A DNA stretch of 64,000 nt from contig NZ_BMYO01000002.1 of the NCBI RefSeq assembly GCF_014652315.1, positions 124,001 through 188,000 on the forward strand. The letters run 5' to 3'. Below the pieces are notes generated by a model that ran no database searches, was not told where the DNA came from, and was given only the letters and a program-made list of their open reading frames with translations. A program made the position numbers and the translations under genes. Shown here one piece after another: positions 1 through 10,709 of the stretch (positions are counted from its first letter, which is position 1; each line of letters opens with the position of its first letter). This stretch comes from Jeongeupia chitinilytica (lineage in GTDB: Bacteria > Pseudomonadota > Gammaproteobacteria > Burkholderiales > Chitinibacteraceae).

Positions 1-1
1 C

Positions 2-433
2 GGAAGCGCCGCGCACGATCTGGTGATCCAGGCGGCGCTGAAAAAGTCCAGGGCGCTGGATTTCTCCAGCCGTGTGGCGATTTTCGAGAGCTTCCGCAAG
101 CTGCACCCGAAGCTCAAGGAAGAGTTCTTCCTCAAGCCCGACGAGGAAGAGGACGATCCGTACGAATCGAGCCAGCTGACCGCGCTGATTGCCAACAAGC
201 ACGGCATCTTCGGGGTCTACAGTCTGCGCGAAGTCTACGAATATGCCCGTTTCTGGGCGATCGGCAGCGGCCACGACTATGCACTGGGCGCGATGCAGGC
301 GGTGTATGACCGCGACGATCTGAGCGCCCTCGACATCGCCCGCATTGGCGTCGAGGTCGGCTGCACCTTCGACATCAGCTCGAGCCTGCCGATGACCGAG
401 TATCTGCTCGATCTCGGTCAGGACGACGACTGA
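2..433 (+). CDS. Proteasome-like (HslV-type) Ntn hydrolase, 3' part
   Basis: The reading frame is open from the left edge, so the gene begins outside the window and only about 143 C-terminal residues are present. The tail carries GSGHDYALGAMQ followed by ALDIARIGVEVG, the arrangement found near the C-terminus of HslV/Anbu-like proteasome-fold peptidases (compare GSGGNYALAAA in HslV). The catalytic N-terminal Thr/Ser would lie upstream. An acidic stretch (PDEEEDDP) in the middle is not typical of HslV itself, so this is more likely the stand-alone 20S-proteasome-like family seen in proteobacteria than true HslV. The next gene follows 14 bp downstream. Family assignment rests on the C-terminal motif only. 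Confidence 0.6.
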   Translation, partial: GSAAHDLVIQAALKKSRALDFSSRVAIFESFRKLHPKLKEEFFLKPDEEEDDPYESSQLTALIANKHGIFGVYSLREVYEYARFWAIGSGHDYALGAMQAVYDRDDLSALDIARIGVEVGCTFDISSSLPMTEYLLDLGQDDD

Positions 434-447
434 CACCGGAGCGAAAC

Positions 448-924
448 ATGTATCTCGGTAAGCTTGCCCACTGGCCGCAACAGCGTGCGGTCCTGCCCGA
501 TGCGGTCAACCGCGCGTTCGAGGCGCTGGCGGCGCATGATCTGGACACCCTGCCGGCCGGCCGTTACGAAATCGACGGCGACCGGCTGTTCTTCATGATC
601 CAGGAAATGATCACCCAGCCGTTCGACGCCGGCCGGCCCGAAGCGCACCGCCGCTATGCGGACATCCAGCTGTTGCTGAGCGGCGAGGAAGGCTACGGTG
701 TGGCGCCGGCCGATCCGGCACTGGCGGTGCTCGACGATTTCTTCGACAGCCGTGACATCGCGTTTTTCGCCCCGCCGGACAACGAGCAGCGCATCAGGCT
801 GCTGCCGGGCGATTTCCTGGTGTTCTATCCGGGCGAGCTGCACCGGCCGGGCCGCTGTGTTGGCGAATCGATGCCGATCCGGAAGGTGGTGGTGAAGATT
901 GATCGCGCCTTGCTGGGACTTTGA
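448..924 (+). CDS. YhcH/YjgK/YiaL family protein
   Basis: 158 residues, the usual size for this cupin-like family (DUF386, also EbgC). Visible family features are PEAHRRYADIQLLLSGEE in the middle and the conserved GDFLVFYPGELHRPG followed by RKVVVKI near the C-terminus, which give the metal-binding His/Glu positions. Members are linked to sugar catabolism (sialic acid or beta-galactoside related), but no sugar genes lie nearby here, so the substrate is unknown. The start has GGAG six bases upstream of ATG. A short perfect hairpin (928-948) follows the stop codon. Confidence 0.85.
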   Translation: MYLGKLAHWPQQRAVLPDAVNRAFEALAAHDLDTLPAGRYEIDGDRLFFMIQEMITQPFDAGRPEAHRRYADIQLLLSGEEGYGVAPADPALAVLDDFFDSRDIAFFAPPDNEQRIRLLPGDFLVFYPGELHRPGRCVGESMPIRKVVVKIDRALLGL

Positions 925-927
925 ACG

Positions 928-948
928 GGCGCCGGTCATACCGGCGCC
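928..948 (+). terminator. Hairpin after yhcH-like gene
   Basis: Nine-base perfect stem GGCGCCGGT/ACCGGCGCC with a CAT loop begins four bases after the stop codon. The following T tract is poor (TTGAAACG), so this is at best a weak intrinsic terminator or an mRNA 3' stabiliser. Confidence 0.4.
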
Positions 949-999
949 TTGAAACGATTTGTGCATAGACGAGTACCCGGCCGAGGCCGGCAGAGAACC

Positions 1000-1872
1000 A
1001 TGACCCAAGATACGCTTGAACGTTTCCTTTTCGACGACGCGCCGGTCCGCGGCGAGATCGTCAAGCTCGATGCCAGCTACCGCGAAGTGCTGGCCCGCCA
1101 CGATTACCCGCCGGTACTGGCACGCTTCATCGGCGAACTGATGGCGGCGGGAACGCTGTTGTCGGCCACGCTGAAGTTCGACGGCACGCTGGTGATGCAG
1201 CTGCACGGCACCGGCGCGGTCCGGCTGCTGGTGGTCGAAGTGACCAGCGACAACACCATCCGTGCAATGGCGCGCTGGGAAGGCGACATCCCCGATGTCT
1301 CGCTAGCCGAGCTGCTGGGCAACGATCGCCGCTTCATGCTGACGCTCGATCCGGACGAGGGCGAGGCCTATCAGGGCATCGTCGGTCTGGAACCGGGACA
1401 GAATGTGGCCGAGATCATCGAGCACTACATGAAGCATTCCGAGCAGCTCGAAACCCGGCTGTGGCTGGCGTGTGGCAACGGCATGTCGGCCGGACTGATG
1501 GTGCAGAAGATGCCGGCCGGGCACGGCGATCCGGACGCGTGGGAGCGTATCCAGATGCTGGCGCAGACGATCACCGACGAGGAAATGCTCGGTCTGCCGG
1601 TGCGTGACGTACTGTACCGGCTGTTCAACGAAGAGCAGGTCCGCGTGTTCGACCCGGCGATGCCACGCTTTGCCTGCACCTGTTCGCGCGAACGCGTTGG
1701 CGGCATGCTGGAAATGGTCGGCCGCGAAGAAGTCGACCACGTTCTGGCCGAAAAAGGCTCGGTCGATGTTACTTGCGAGTTCTGCGGCAAGGGTTACCAC
1801 TTCGATCTGGTCGATGTCGAACAGCTGTTCGCCGGGCACGGCACGGCGCAGGGCAGCGCGCAGCGGCACTGA
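1000..1872 (+). CDS. hslO: Hsp33 redox-regulated chaperonin
   Basis: 290 residues, as expected for Hsp33. It is a cytoplasmic holdase activated by oxidation together with unfolding. The C-terminal zinc site is complete: C226-x-C228 (FACTCSRER) and C259-x2-C262 (TCEFCGKGYHF). The N-terminal region has the family substrate-binding fold (LLSATLKFDGTLVMQL, GMSAGLMVQKMP). The in-frame ORF opens upstream at 949, but ATG 1000 is preceded by an AGAGA-type ribosome site and matches the normal N-terminus (MTQDTLERFLFD). A strong terminator follows immediately. Confidence 0.95.
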   Translation: MTQDTLERFLFDDAPVRGEIVKLDASYREVLARHDYPPVLARFIGELMAAGTLLSATLKFDGTLVMQLHGTGAVRLLVVEVTSDNTIRAMARWEGDIPDVSLAELLGNDRRFMLTLDPDEGEAYQGIVGLEPGQNVAEIIEHYMKHSEQLETRLWLACGNGMSAGLMVQKMPAGHGDPDAWERIQMLAQTITDEEMLGLPVRDVLYRLFNEEQVRVFDPAMPRFACTCSRERVGGMLEMVGREEVDHVLAEKGSVDVTCEFCGKGYHFDLVDVEQLFAGHGTAQGSAQRH

Positions 1873-1881
1873 TGGTTTCCG

Positions 1882-1912
1882 AAAAAAGCCCCGCAATGCG
1901 GGGCTTTTTTTC
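1882..1912. terminator. Bidirectional intrinsic terminator between hslO and the convergent membrane-protein gene
   Basis: AAAAAAGCCCCGC-AAT-GCGGGGCTTTTTT. The seven-pair GC stem is flanked by A runs on the left and T runs on the right, so it terminates transcription arriving from either side. It separates hslO (+) from the gene ending at 1916 (-). Confidence 0.9.
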
Positions 1913-1915
1913 GTT

Positions 1916-2290
1916 TCAGAGCGCCAGCCAGATCAGCGCACCGGTGGCAAAGCCGAAATAGAACAGCGTTTTCAGTGTTCGTTCGGTGTCATGCGGTGGG
2001 GTGTCAGGCGTGTAGTCCGCCAGTCCGTTGAAGATACCGTACCAGAAGTGTGCCAGTGCACCGAGCAGGTCACCGACTACCGGGCCACGGATGAAGCCGA
2101 TCACGGCGAACAACGCCGCCGAGCCCGCAATGGTTGTCCCAAGCGAAATACGACCGGCGAACAGCCACATCAGCAGCAATGCCAGCAACAGGCCATAGAG
2201 TGCACCGAACAGCCCGCCAAGCGCAGCGCAGGCCAGACGGTCGCCGAAGTCGAGCGGCGGTTCGCCCGGATCGGTTCTGCGGGCAGTCAT
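1916..2290 (-). CDS. Small predicted inner-membrane protein
   Basis: 124 residues, not recognised. Three hydrophobic segments are visible: an Ala/Leu-rich helix with LLLALLLMWLFAG near residues 28-48, a second around FAVIGFIRGP, and a C-terminal one (FYFGFATGALIWLAL). This suggests a small integral membrane protein. The start codon overlaps the stop of the upstream DUF1653 gene as ATGA (2287-2290), indicating translational coupling and a two-gene unit. The ORF could extend further upstream, but that would overlap the DUF1653 gene over its full length. Function unknown. Confidence 0.7.
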   Translation of the reverse strand: MTARRTDPGEPPLDFGDRLACAALGGLFGALYGLLLALLLMWLFAGRISLGTTIAGSAALFAVIGFIRGPVVGDLLGALAHFWYGIFNGLADYTPDTPPHDTERTLKTLFYFGFATGALIWLAL

Positions 2291-2517
2291 TCGGCCGGGC
2301 CGACCCAGGCAAAGCGCGGCACCGTTTCGCCGTTGACGATCACCTGTTCGAAGAACATGTCGTACGGCCGCACCCACAGGCCGAAGTCGCCGTACTGCGC
2401 GCGGTACAGCACCATCCATTCTGTCGTTTCCGAATGCCGGACCACGTCGATCACCTCGTAATTCAGGTTCTTGTAGTGGCGGTAGTAGCCGGTCTGCAGC
2501 TGCGGGCGAGGCGTCAT
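2287..2517 (-). CDS. DUF1653 domain protein
   Basis: 76 residues with the DUF1653 pattern: GYYRHYKNLNYEVIDVVRHSETTEWMVLYRA, then GLWVRPYDMFFEQV. This is a small beta-rich cytoplasmic family with no assigned biochemical role. I prefer ATG 2517 over ATG 2529: a GAGAGA ribosome site lies just before it, while 2529 abuts the alaS terminator hairpin. It is coupled by ATGA overlap to the small membrane protein downstream. Confidence 0.8.
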   Translation of the reverse strand: MTPRPQLQTGYYRHYKNLNYEVIDVVRHSETTEWMVLYRAQYGDFGLWVRPYDMFFEQVIVNGETVPRFAWVGPAE

Positions 2518-2530
2518 GTTTTCTCTCATG

Positions 2531-2563
2531 TAAAAACGGCTGGCACAGGTGGCCAGCCGTTCT
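2531..2563 (-). terminator. Intrinsic terminator of alaS
   Basis: Perfect nine-base stem ACGGCTGGC/GCCAGCCGT (2536-2544 and 2552-2560). Read on the minus strand it is followed by a T run (TTTTTA). It lies 20 bp after the alaS stop and directly upstream of the DUF1653 gene. Confidence 0.85.
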
Positions 2564-2581
2564 GTTTGCGTGATGCGTTGG

Positions 2582-5215
<2,634 letters not shown>

Positions 5216-5261
5216 GGGCGCAGGGCTCGGAAAGGCGTGCAAATGCAAACCTTGGATTCTA

Positions 5262-5296
5262 AAGGAAAGCCCGCCGCGGGGGATAGCGGCGGGCTG
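5262..5296 (-). terminator. Intrinsic terminator of the Bcr/CflA gene
   Basis: Ten-base perfect stem AGCCCGCCGC/GCGGCGGGCT (5268-5277 and 5286-5295). On the minus strand it is followed by TTTCCTTT. It lies between the exporter stop codon and the alaS start, so alaS needs its own promoter within about 50 bp or depends on read-through. Confidence 0.8.
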
Positions 5297-5350
5297 TGTT
5301 TGTCGCGCGGGCGGGCGCGCCGGTACCGGCGGTTGCCGGCCCGTCGTCGC

Positions 5351-6547
5351 CTAGTGCGGTGACCGCCCGGCGAAGCGGCGGTGGATGCCCCAGCCGATCA
5401 GGCCGAACAGTGCCATCGACAGCGCCAGCGGTCGGGCGCTGCCGTCATGGATCATGCCCATCGCAAACGTCGCTAGGGTGGCCAGACCGTACTGCAGGGT
5501 GCCGAGCAGCGACGAGGCACTGCCGGCGCGTTCCGGGTGGTTGGCGAGCGAGGCCGCGGCGGCGTTCGGGTTGACGAAGCCGAGGCTGGTCATGAAGCAG
5601 AAGATCCCCGCCAGCAGCAGCGGCATGGTCGCGACACCGGCCAGGCCGGCGAAGGCGAGTATCACGGCGGCGGCCAGCGTCGCCGTCAGTCCGTGGCGCA
5701 GCAAGGTGTAGATGCCGTTGCTCTTGAGCAGGGCGGCGTTGATCTGCGAGGCGCCGATCAGCCCGACCGCGTTGACGCAGAACACCCAGCCGTAGGCGCT
5801 GGGGCTGAGATGGAACAGTTCGATCAGCACGAAGGGCGAGCCGGCCAGGTAGGCATACAGCCCGGCCTGGGCGAAGCCGCCGGAGACCGCATGCACGCTG
5901 AACTGCGGGTCGCGCAGGATTTCGACGTAGCCGCGGAACACGCTGAACGGGTTGAGCGAGGTGGCCGGATCGGGCGAACGGCTTTCCCTGAGCGAGGTGA
6001 CGACGACAATTAGGCAGGCAAGTCCGAAGGCGACGTTGATGCCGAAGATCACCCGCCAGCTCGACACCTGCAGGATGTAGCTGCCGAGCAGCGGTGCGAG
6101 GATGGGCGAGACGCCCATGATCAGCATCAGCATCGAGAACGAGCGCGCCGCTTCGCGCGGGTCGCAGCGGTCGCGGACGATGGCACGCGCCAGCACGATG
6201 CCCGAACACGCGCCGAACGCCTGGATAAAGCGCCAGAACATCAGCGCATCGATGCTCTGTGCCAGCATGCAGCCGATCGACGCGAGCGAGTACAGCGCCA
6301 GTCCGGCCACCAGCGGCTTCTTGCGGCCGAAACGGTCGCTGGCCGGGCCGTAGACCAGCTGGCCGCACAGCAGACCGACGAAGAAGGTCGTCAGCGTCAG
6401 CTGCACCGCACCGCTGCCGGCGTTCAGGCTGTGCTGGATGGCCGGGAAGGCCGGCAGGTACATGTCGATCGACACCGAGCCGATCGCGGTCAGGATGCCG
6501 AGCAGCAGCATCCAGCCGGGAATGTGGAAACGCGGAGTGGAAGTCAT
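5351..6547 (-). CDS. MFS multidrug exporter, Bcr/CflA family
   Basis: 398 residues with about twelve hydrophobic segments, the size of Bcr/CflA drug:H+ antiporters in the inner membrane. The family signature DMYLPAFPAIQ follows the first helix, and SDRFGRKKPLVAGL marks the loop 2-3 MFS motif A. Members export bicyclomycin, sulfonamides, florfenicol or cysteine; the substrate here cannot be read. ATG 6547 (MTSTPRF) is preferred over the upstream start at 6607. It is the last gene before alaS on this strand and has its own terminator. Confidence 0.9.
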   Translation of the reverse strand: MTSTPRFHIPGWMLLLGILTAIGSVSIDMYLPAFPAIQHSLNAGSGAVQLTLTTFFVGLLCGQLVYGPASDRFGRKKPLVAGLALYSLASIGCMLAQSIDALMFWRFIQAFGACSGIVLARAIVRDRCDPREAARSFSMLMLIMGVSPILAPLLGSYILQVSSWRVIFGINVAFGLACLIVVVTSLRESRSPDPATSLNPFSVFRGYVEILRDPQFSVHAVSGGFAQAGLYAYLAGSPFVLIELFHLSPSAYGWVFCVNAVGLIGASQINAALLKSNGIYTLLRHGLTATLAAAVILAFAGLAGVATMPLLLAGIFCFMTSLGFVNPNAAAASLANHPERAGSASSLLGTLQYGLATLATFAMGMIHDGSARPLALSMALFGLIGWGIHRRFAGRSPH

Positions 6548-6631
6548 GCCGATATGCTGCCAGTAAACGGGAATTGTTACATCAAAAATAATCCCGAAAG
6601 TAATCAAATGGCCGCCGTCCTGGGAGAATGC

Positions 6632-6658
6632 CGAAGGCCCGCCGGGGGCGGGCCTTCG
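6632..6658 (-). terminator. Long hairpin after the SDR gene
   Basis: Perfect twelve-base stem CGAAGGCCCGCC/GGCGGGCCTTCG with a GGG loop, 18 bp past the SDR stop. There is no T tract on either strand, so it may be a stabilising hairpin rather than a strong terminator. Confidence 0.5.
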
Positions 6659-6676
6659 CGGACGACGGCAACCGGA

Positions 6677-7315
6677 TCAGTAGCCGACGGTAAAGCGGGC
6701 ACGGCTGTGCTTCGGCGTTTCCAGTTCGTCGATCATTGCGACCGCGTAGTCTTCGACCGAAATCACGCTGTTGCCGTCCGCGTCAACGATCAGCTGGTCC
6801 CCGCCGAGGCGGAAGCGGCCGGTGCGCTCGCCCGGCTGCAGCATCGCCGACGGACTCAGCAGGGTCCAGTCGAGGGCGGTTTCGGCGCGCAGCAGGTTCA
6901 GCGCCTCGCGGGCGCCGAGTGCCGAGGCTTTCCACTGTTCGGGGAATTCGGGGGTATCGACCAGTTGCACGCCCGGTGCGACTTCGAGGCTGCCGGCGCC
7001 GCCGACGACCAGCAGACGGGCAACGCCGGCGGACTTGGTCGCAGCGACGATGGATTTGAAGCCGTCGACGAAATAGCCGAGCACGTCGCTCTGGGCGTGG
7101 CCGCTGAAGGCGCTGATCACGGCGTCGTGTCCCTTGAGCTGCGCTGCCAGCGCAGCAGTGTCCTGGACCTTGACGGCGACGCCGGTCAGGTTGGCGTGCG
7201 CTTGCAGTTTTTCGGGGTGCTGGACCAGTGCGGTGACGCGATGGCCGCGGGCGAGGGCTTCGGCAAGCAGTTTGGAACCGACATAGCCGGTGGCACCGAT
7301 GAGGGCGATGTTCAT
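6677..7315 (-). CDS. NAD(P)-binding atypical SDR (NmrA/YwnB-like)
   Basis: 212 residues. An N-terminal dinucleotide-binding motif is obvious (MNIALIGATGYVGSKLL), followed by ARGHRVTALVQHPEKL; later parts include LLVVGGAGSLEVAPG and LDWTLLSPSAMLQPG. This is the atypical, short extended-SDR family that includes NAD(P)H-dependent flavin reductases and quinone or anti-sigma-like sensors. It lacks the classical YxxxK pair, so a sensor or flavin-reductase role is as likely as a dehydrogenase. It lies 16 bp downstream of the DsbA-like gene and is probably co-transcribed with it, opposite the LysR gene. Confidence 0.85.
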   Translation of the reverse strand: MNIALIGATGYVGSKLLAEALARGHRVTALVQHPEKLQAHANLTGVAVKVQDTAALAAQLKGHDAVISAFSGHAQSDVLGYFVDGFKSIVAATKSAGVARLLVVGGAGSLEVAPGVQLVDTPEFPEQWKASALGAREALNLLRAETALDWTLLSPSAMLQPGERTGRFRLGGDQLIVDADGNSVISVEDYAVAMIDELETPKHSRARFTVGY

Positions 7316-7331
7316 GGAAAGCTCCTTGGGG

Positions 7332-7958
7332 TCAGGCGTGGGTGGCGACGAACCTGACCAGCGCGGCCGGGTTCTGGAACAGCAGGGTATTGGGCACGAT
7401 GGCGACGTCGTCGCCACGGCGCAGCAGCAGCACCGGCACGCCGCGCAGGTTGAGCTGACGCATCAGCACCCGTGCCTGGGCAACGTCGTGGTGCAGCGCG
7501 TCGGACCAGCCGGCGGCAAAGTCCGCCTGCAGTGCGGTGGCCTCAAGCCCGAACTCGCCGGCGAGGACGGCAAGCTGCGATGCGTCGACCAGCATGCCGT
7601 CGACGTAGCGCAGTGCCTGCACCCGTTGTAGAACGTCGAGCGCCTGTCCGGGGCGCTGGCGGGTGACCAGATGCCAGGCCAGCGTGGCGGCGGTCGAGTC
7701 GAGTACGACGGTGTCGCCACCCAGAACGCGGTCGCGATAGGTCTCGCTGAAGGCGACGCCGGTGCGTTCGCGGATCTGCAGGTCGCTGCGCCAGAAGTAG
7801 GCGTCGGCGGCGGGCACGTCGTCCGCACCGGCAAAGAGGCCGGTCGGCAGCAGCCGCCACGGCAGCGGGCTGGCGTCGCGCAGCGCGGCGAGCGCGGGGT
7901 GCGCGCCGTAGCACCAGCCGCAGTTGGGGTCGAACAACAGGATCAGTTCGGTGGACAT
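7332..7958 (-). CDS. DsbA-family thioredoxin-fold protein (CGWC)
   Basis: 208 residues. The redox motif is C13-G-W-C16 in DPNCGWCYGAHPAL. The cis-proline loop is GVPVLLLRRG. No signal peptide is visible, so it should act in the cytoplasm, as do FrnE/HCCA-isomerase-like members. Its place in front of the SDR gene and opposite a LysR regulator suggests a small redox-stress unit; the substrate is unknown. The start codon has 86 bp of shared intergenic space with the LysR gene. Confidence 0.85.
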   Translation of the reverse strand: MSTELILLFDPNCGWCYGAHPALAALRDASPLPWRLLPTGLFAGADDVPAADAYFWRSDLQIRERTGVAFSETYRDRVLGGDTVVLDSTAATLAWHLVTRQRPGQALDVLQRVQALRYVDGMLVDASQLAVLAGEFGLEATALQADFAAGWSDALHHDVAQARVLMRQLNLRGVPVLLLRRGDDVAIVPNTLLFQNPAALVRFVATHA

Positions 7959-8020
7959 GGGGGCATCCGTTCAATCGATGTGCCGATGATGCGCCTTGCC
8001 ATTGAGCGAATAAATCGCGT

Positions 8021-8035
8021 AGTCGATAATTGACT
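8021..8035. promoter_or_regulatory. Candidate LysR operator
   Basis: AGTCGAT-A-ATTGACT is a 15-bp quasi-palindrome with six of seven arm positions matching. It sits midway between the divergent DsbA-like and LysR genes. GTCGAT recurs at 8039-8044. This is the expected place for an autoregulatory LysR site; binding is inferred. Confidence 0.45.
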
Positions 8036-8044
8036 GTTGTCGAT

Positions 8045-8956
8045 ATGGAAACAATGGCAATGGCCCACGATCTGAATCTGCTGGCGGCGTTTGCCGCCGT
8101 CGCCGAAACCGGCAGTTTCACCGCTGCGGCCGAGCGCACCGGCAAGCCGAAGTCGCAACTCAGCCTGCAGGTCCGCCGGCTCGAAGCCGGGCTGGGAGTC
8201 CGGCTGTTCACGCGGACGACGCGCAAGGTCAGCCTGACCGAAGCCGGCAGCGCGCTCTTCGACGATTGTGCGCCGCTGTTGCACGAGATGGCGGCAGCGC
8301 TCGAACGGCTCGACGTGGGTCGGCGCGAACCGAGCGGGCTACTGCGATTGACGGTGTCGGCCGAGTATGCGGCAACCGTACTGGCGCCGCTGATCGTCGG
8401 CTTCATCGAGCGCTATCCGAAGATGGAAATCGACGTGGTTACCGCCAGCGAGCAGGTCGATCTGGTCGATGCGCGGCTGGATCTGGCGATCCGGATGGGC
8501 TGGCTCAAGGATTCGAGCCTGCGGGTGGTGCCGCTCGGGGATTTCGGTCAGTGGGTTGTCGCGGCACCGGATTATCTGCGGCGCCACGGCACGCCGCAGA
8601 CGCCGGCCGAACTGGCGGCGCACCGCTGGGTGGCGCTGACGCTGCTGCGATCACCGCTGCACTGGACGTTTGCCACGCCGGCTGGCGGGGACGAGGCGGT
8701 CAGGGTGACGGCGGCGTTGAAGGTCAACTCGACCGCCGGACTGCAGGGCCTGGTGGCTGCCGGGGCCGGGCTGTCGGCGCTGCCGGATTTCATGGTGGCC
8801 GAACAGGTCAGGACCGGCCAGCTGGTGCGGGTGCTCGGCGGCTATGCCTTGCCGCGGGCCGGCATCTACGCGGTCTACCCGGACGGGCGGCATGTGCCGG
8901 CCAAGGTCAGGGCCTTCATCGACCACGTGCGCGAGGCACTGGTTGCTGCGCCTTAA
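8045..8956 (+). CDS. LysR-family transcriptional regulator
   Basis: 303 residues. Winged HTH at the N-terminus (LNLLAAFAAVAETGSFTAAAERTGKPKSQLS), then the LysR co-inducer domain. Three close ATGs (8045, 8054, 8060) and a TTG at 8030 are possible starts; none has a strong ribosome site, and 8045 is chosen as the first ATG. It is divergent from the DsbA/SDR pair and is probably their regulator. The stop overlaps the convergent recX stop by a few bases (8953-8956). Confidence 0.92.
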   Translation: METMAMAHDLNLLAAFAAVAETGSFTAAAERTGKPKSQLSLQVRRLEAGLGVRLFTRTTRKVSLTEAGSALFDDCAPLLHEMAAALERLDVGRREPSGLLRLTVSAEYAATVLAPLIVGFIERYPKMEIDVVTASEQVDLVDARLDLAIRMGWLKDSSLRVVPLGDFGQWVVAAPDYLRRHGTPQTPAELAAHRWVALTLLRSPLHWTFATPAGGDEAVRVTAALKVNSTAGLQGLVAAGAGLSALPDFMVAEQVRTGQLVRVLGGYALPRAGIYAVYPDGRHVPAKVRAFIDHVREALVAAP

Positions 8957-9411
8957 TCGGTGTCGTCGTCGCTGCCGCCAATGACCCGGTAGACGACGTC
9001 GAGCGAAAAGCCGCGACCGGCAAGAAAACGCGCCTGTTTCGCGCGCTCCTTGGCATCCTGCGGCGGTGCGCCGAACTTCTTCTGCCATTGCGCACGCGCC
9101 TGGGCGAATTCGTCGTCGGCAACGCCTTCGAGCGCGGTATCGATCAGTGTATCGTCGACGCCTTTCTGCCGCAGCTCCGCGCGCAGCCGCTGCGGGCCGT
9201 AGCGCTGCGAGCGGAAGTGCGCCCATTGCTCGGCAAAGCGTTCGTCCGACAGCCAGCCACGAGCGACAAGGTCGTCGAGAATGGCGTCGAGCGCAGCCTC
9301 GTCGCCGTCGGCGTGCGGCAACAGCTTCTGGCGCAGTTCGAGGCGCGCGTATTCACGCCGGGCGAGGTGGGCAAGGGCGCGGTTGCGTAGCGTCGGTGTG
9401 GTCGGGGCCAT
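8953..9411 (-). CDS. recX: RecX regulatory protein
   Basis: 152 residues, the normal length. RecX binds RecA filaments and limits recombinase activity. Features seen are RNRALAHLARREYARLELRQKL, the central ILDDLVARGWLSDERFAEQW, and RYGPQRLRAELRQKGVDDTLI, which are the three tandem three-helix repeats of the family. ATG 9411 (MAPTTPTL) is chosen; ATG 9423 would add four residues but overlaps the recA terminator hairpin. It lies directly downstream of recA on the same strand. Confidence 0.93.
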   Translation of the reverse strand: MAPTTPTLRNRALAHLARREYARLELRQKLLPHADGDEAALDAILDDLVARGWLSDERFAEQWAHFRSQRYGPQRLRAELRQKGVDDTLIDTALEGVADDEFAQARAQWQKKFGAPPQDAKERAKQARFLAGRGFSLDVVYRVIGGSDDDTD

Positions 9412-9424
9412 AAGGGCTCGCAAT

Positions 9425-9450
9425 GAAAAACGGCCGGTAAACCGGCCGTC
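9425..9450 (-). terminator. recA-recX intergenic terminator
   Basis: Stem CGGCCGG/CCGGCCG (9431-9437, 9442-9448) with a TTTA loop on the minus strand, followed by TTTTT. It stands between recA and recX, so recX is probably expressed at a low level by read-through, as is known for E. coli recA-recX. Confidence 0.85.
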
Positions 9451-9467
9451 CGTTTGGCGATGGTGGC

Positions 9468-10490
<1,023 letters not shown>

Positions 10491-10529
10491 GTCCGTCGAT
10501 CCGGGGGGTCGTTTGTCTTGGTGCCGATT

Positions 10530-10547
10530 GTAGAACAATTGTTCTAC
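10530..10547 (-). promoter_or_regulatory. Perfect 18-bp palindrome in recA promoter, probable SOS operator
   Basis: GTAGAACAATTGTTCTAC is perfectly symmetric. Its core GAAC-N4-GTTC has the layout of Gram-positive LexA (Cheo-type) boxes rather than the CTGT-N8-ACAG box of E. coli. On the minus strand its right arm overlaps TACAAT, a good -10 hexamer, so a bound repressor would block recA transcription. No lexA gene is in the window. Confidence 0.6.
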
Positions 10548-10709
10548 GAATAAAAGATCATCGATCGGGTTTGTCGCCGGTGGGGGGCACGACCGGTCAG
10601 CAGGTTTGAGCCCGCAACAGATTTACCCAGATCAAAGCGTGTCCAAGTCGACGGGCAGTGTGATTTTGCACACGGCATAATGCCGTCTCTTGCGGGGGGA
10701 GGGATTCGG

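Noticed and set aside
10621..10636. FNR-like half-site (TTTACCCAGATCAA) upstream of dadA
   Set aside because: Only the right half matches; the left half has three of five positions. Too weak to call.
10658..10673. GTGTG-N6-CACAC dyad upstream of dadA, reminiscent of a CRP/Vfr site
   Set aside because: Arm and spacer lengths do not fit TGTGA-N6-TCACA; short dyads like this are expected by chance.
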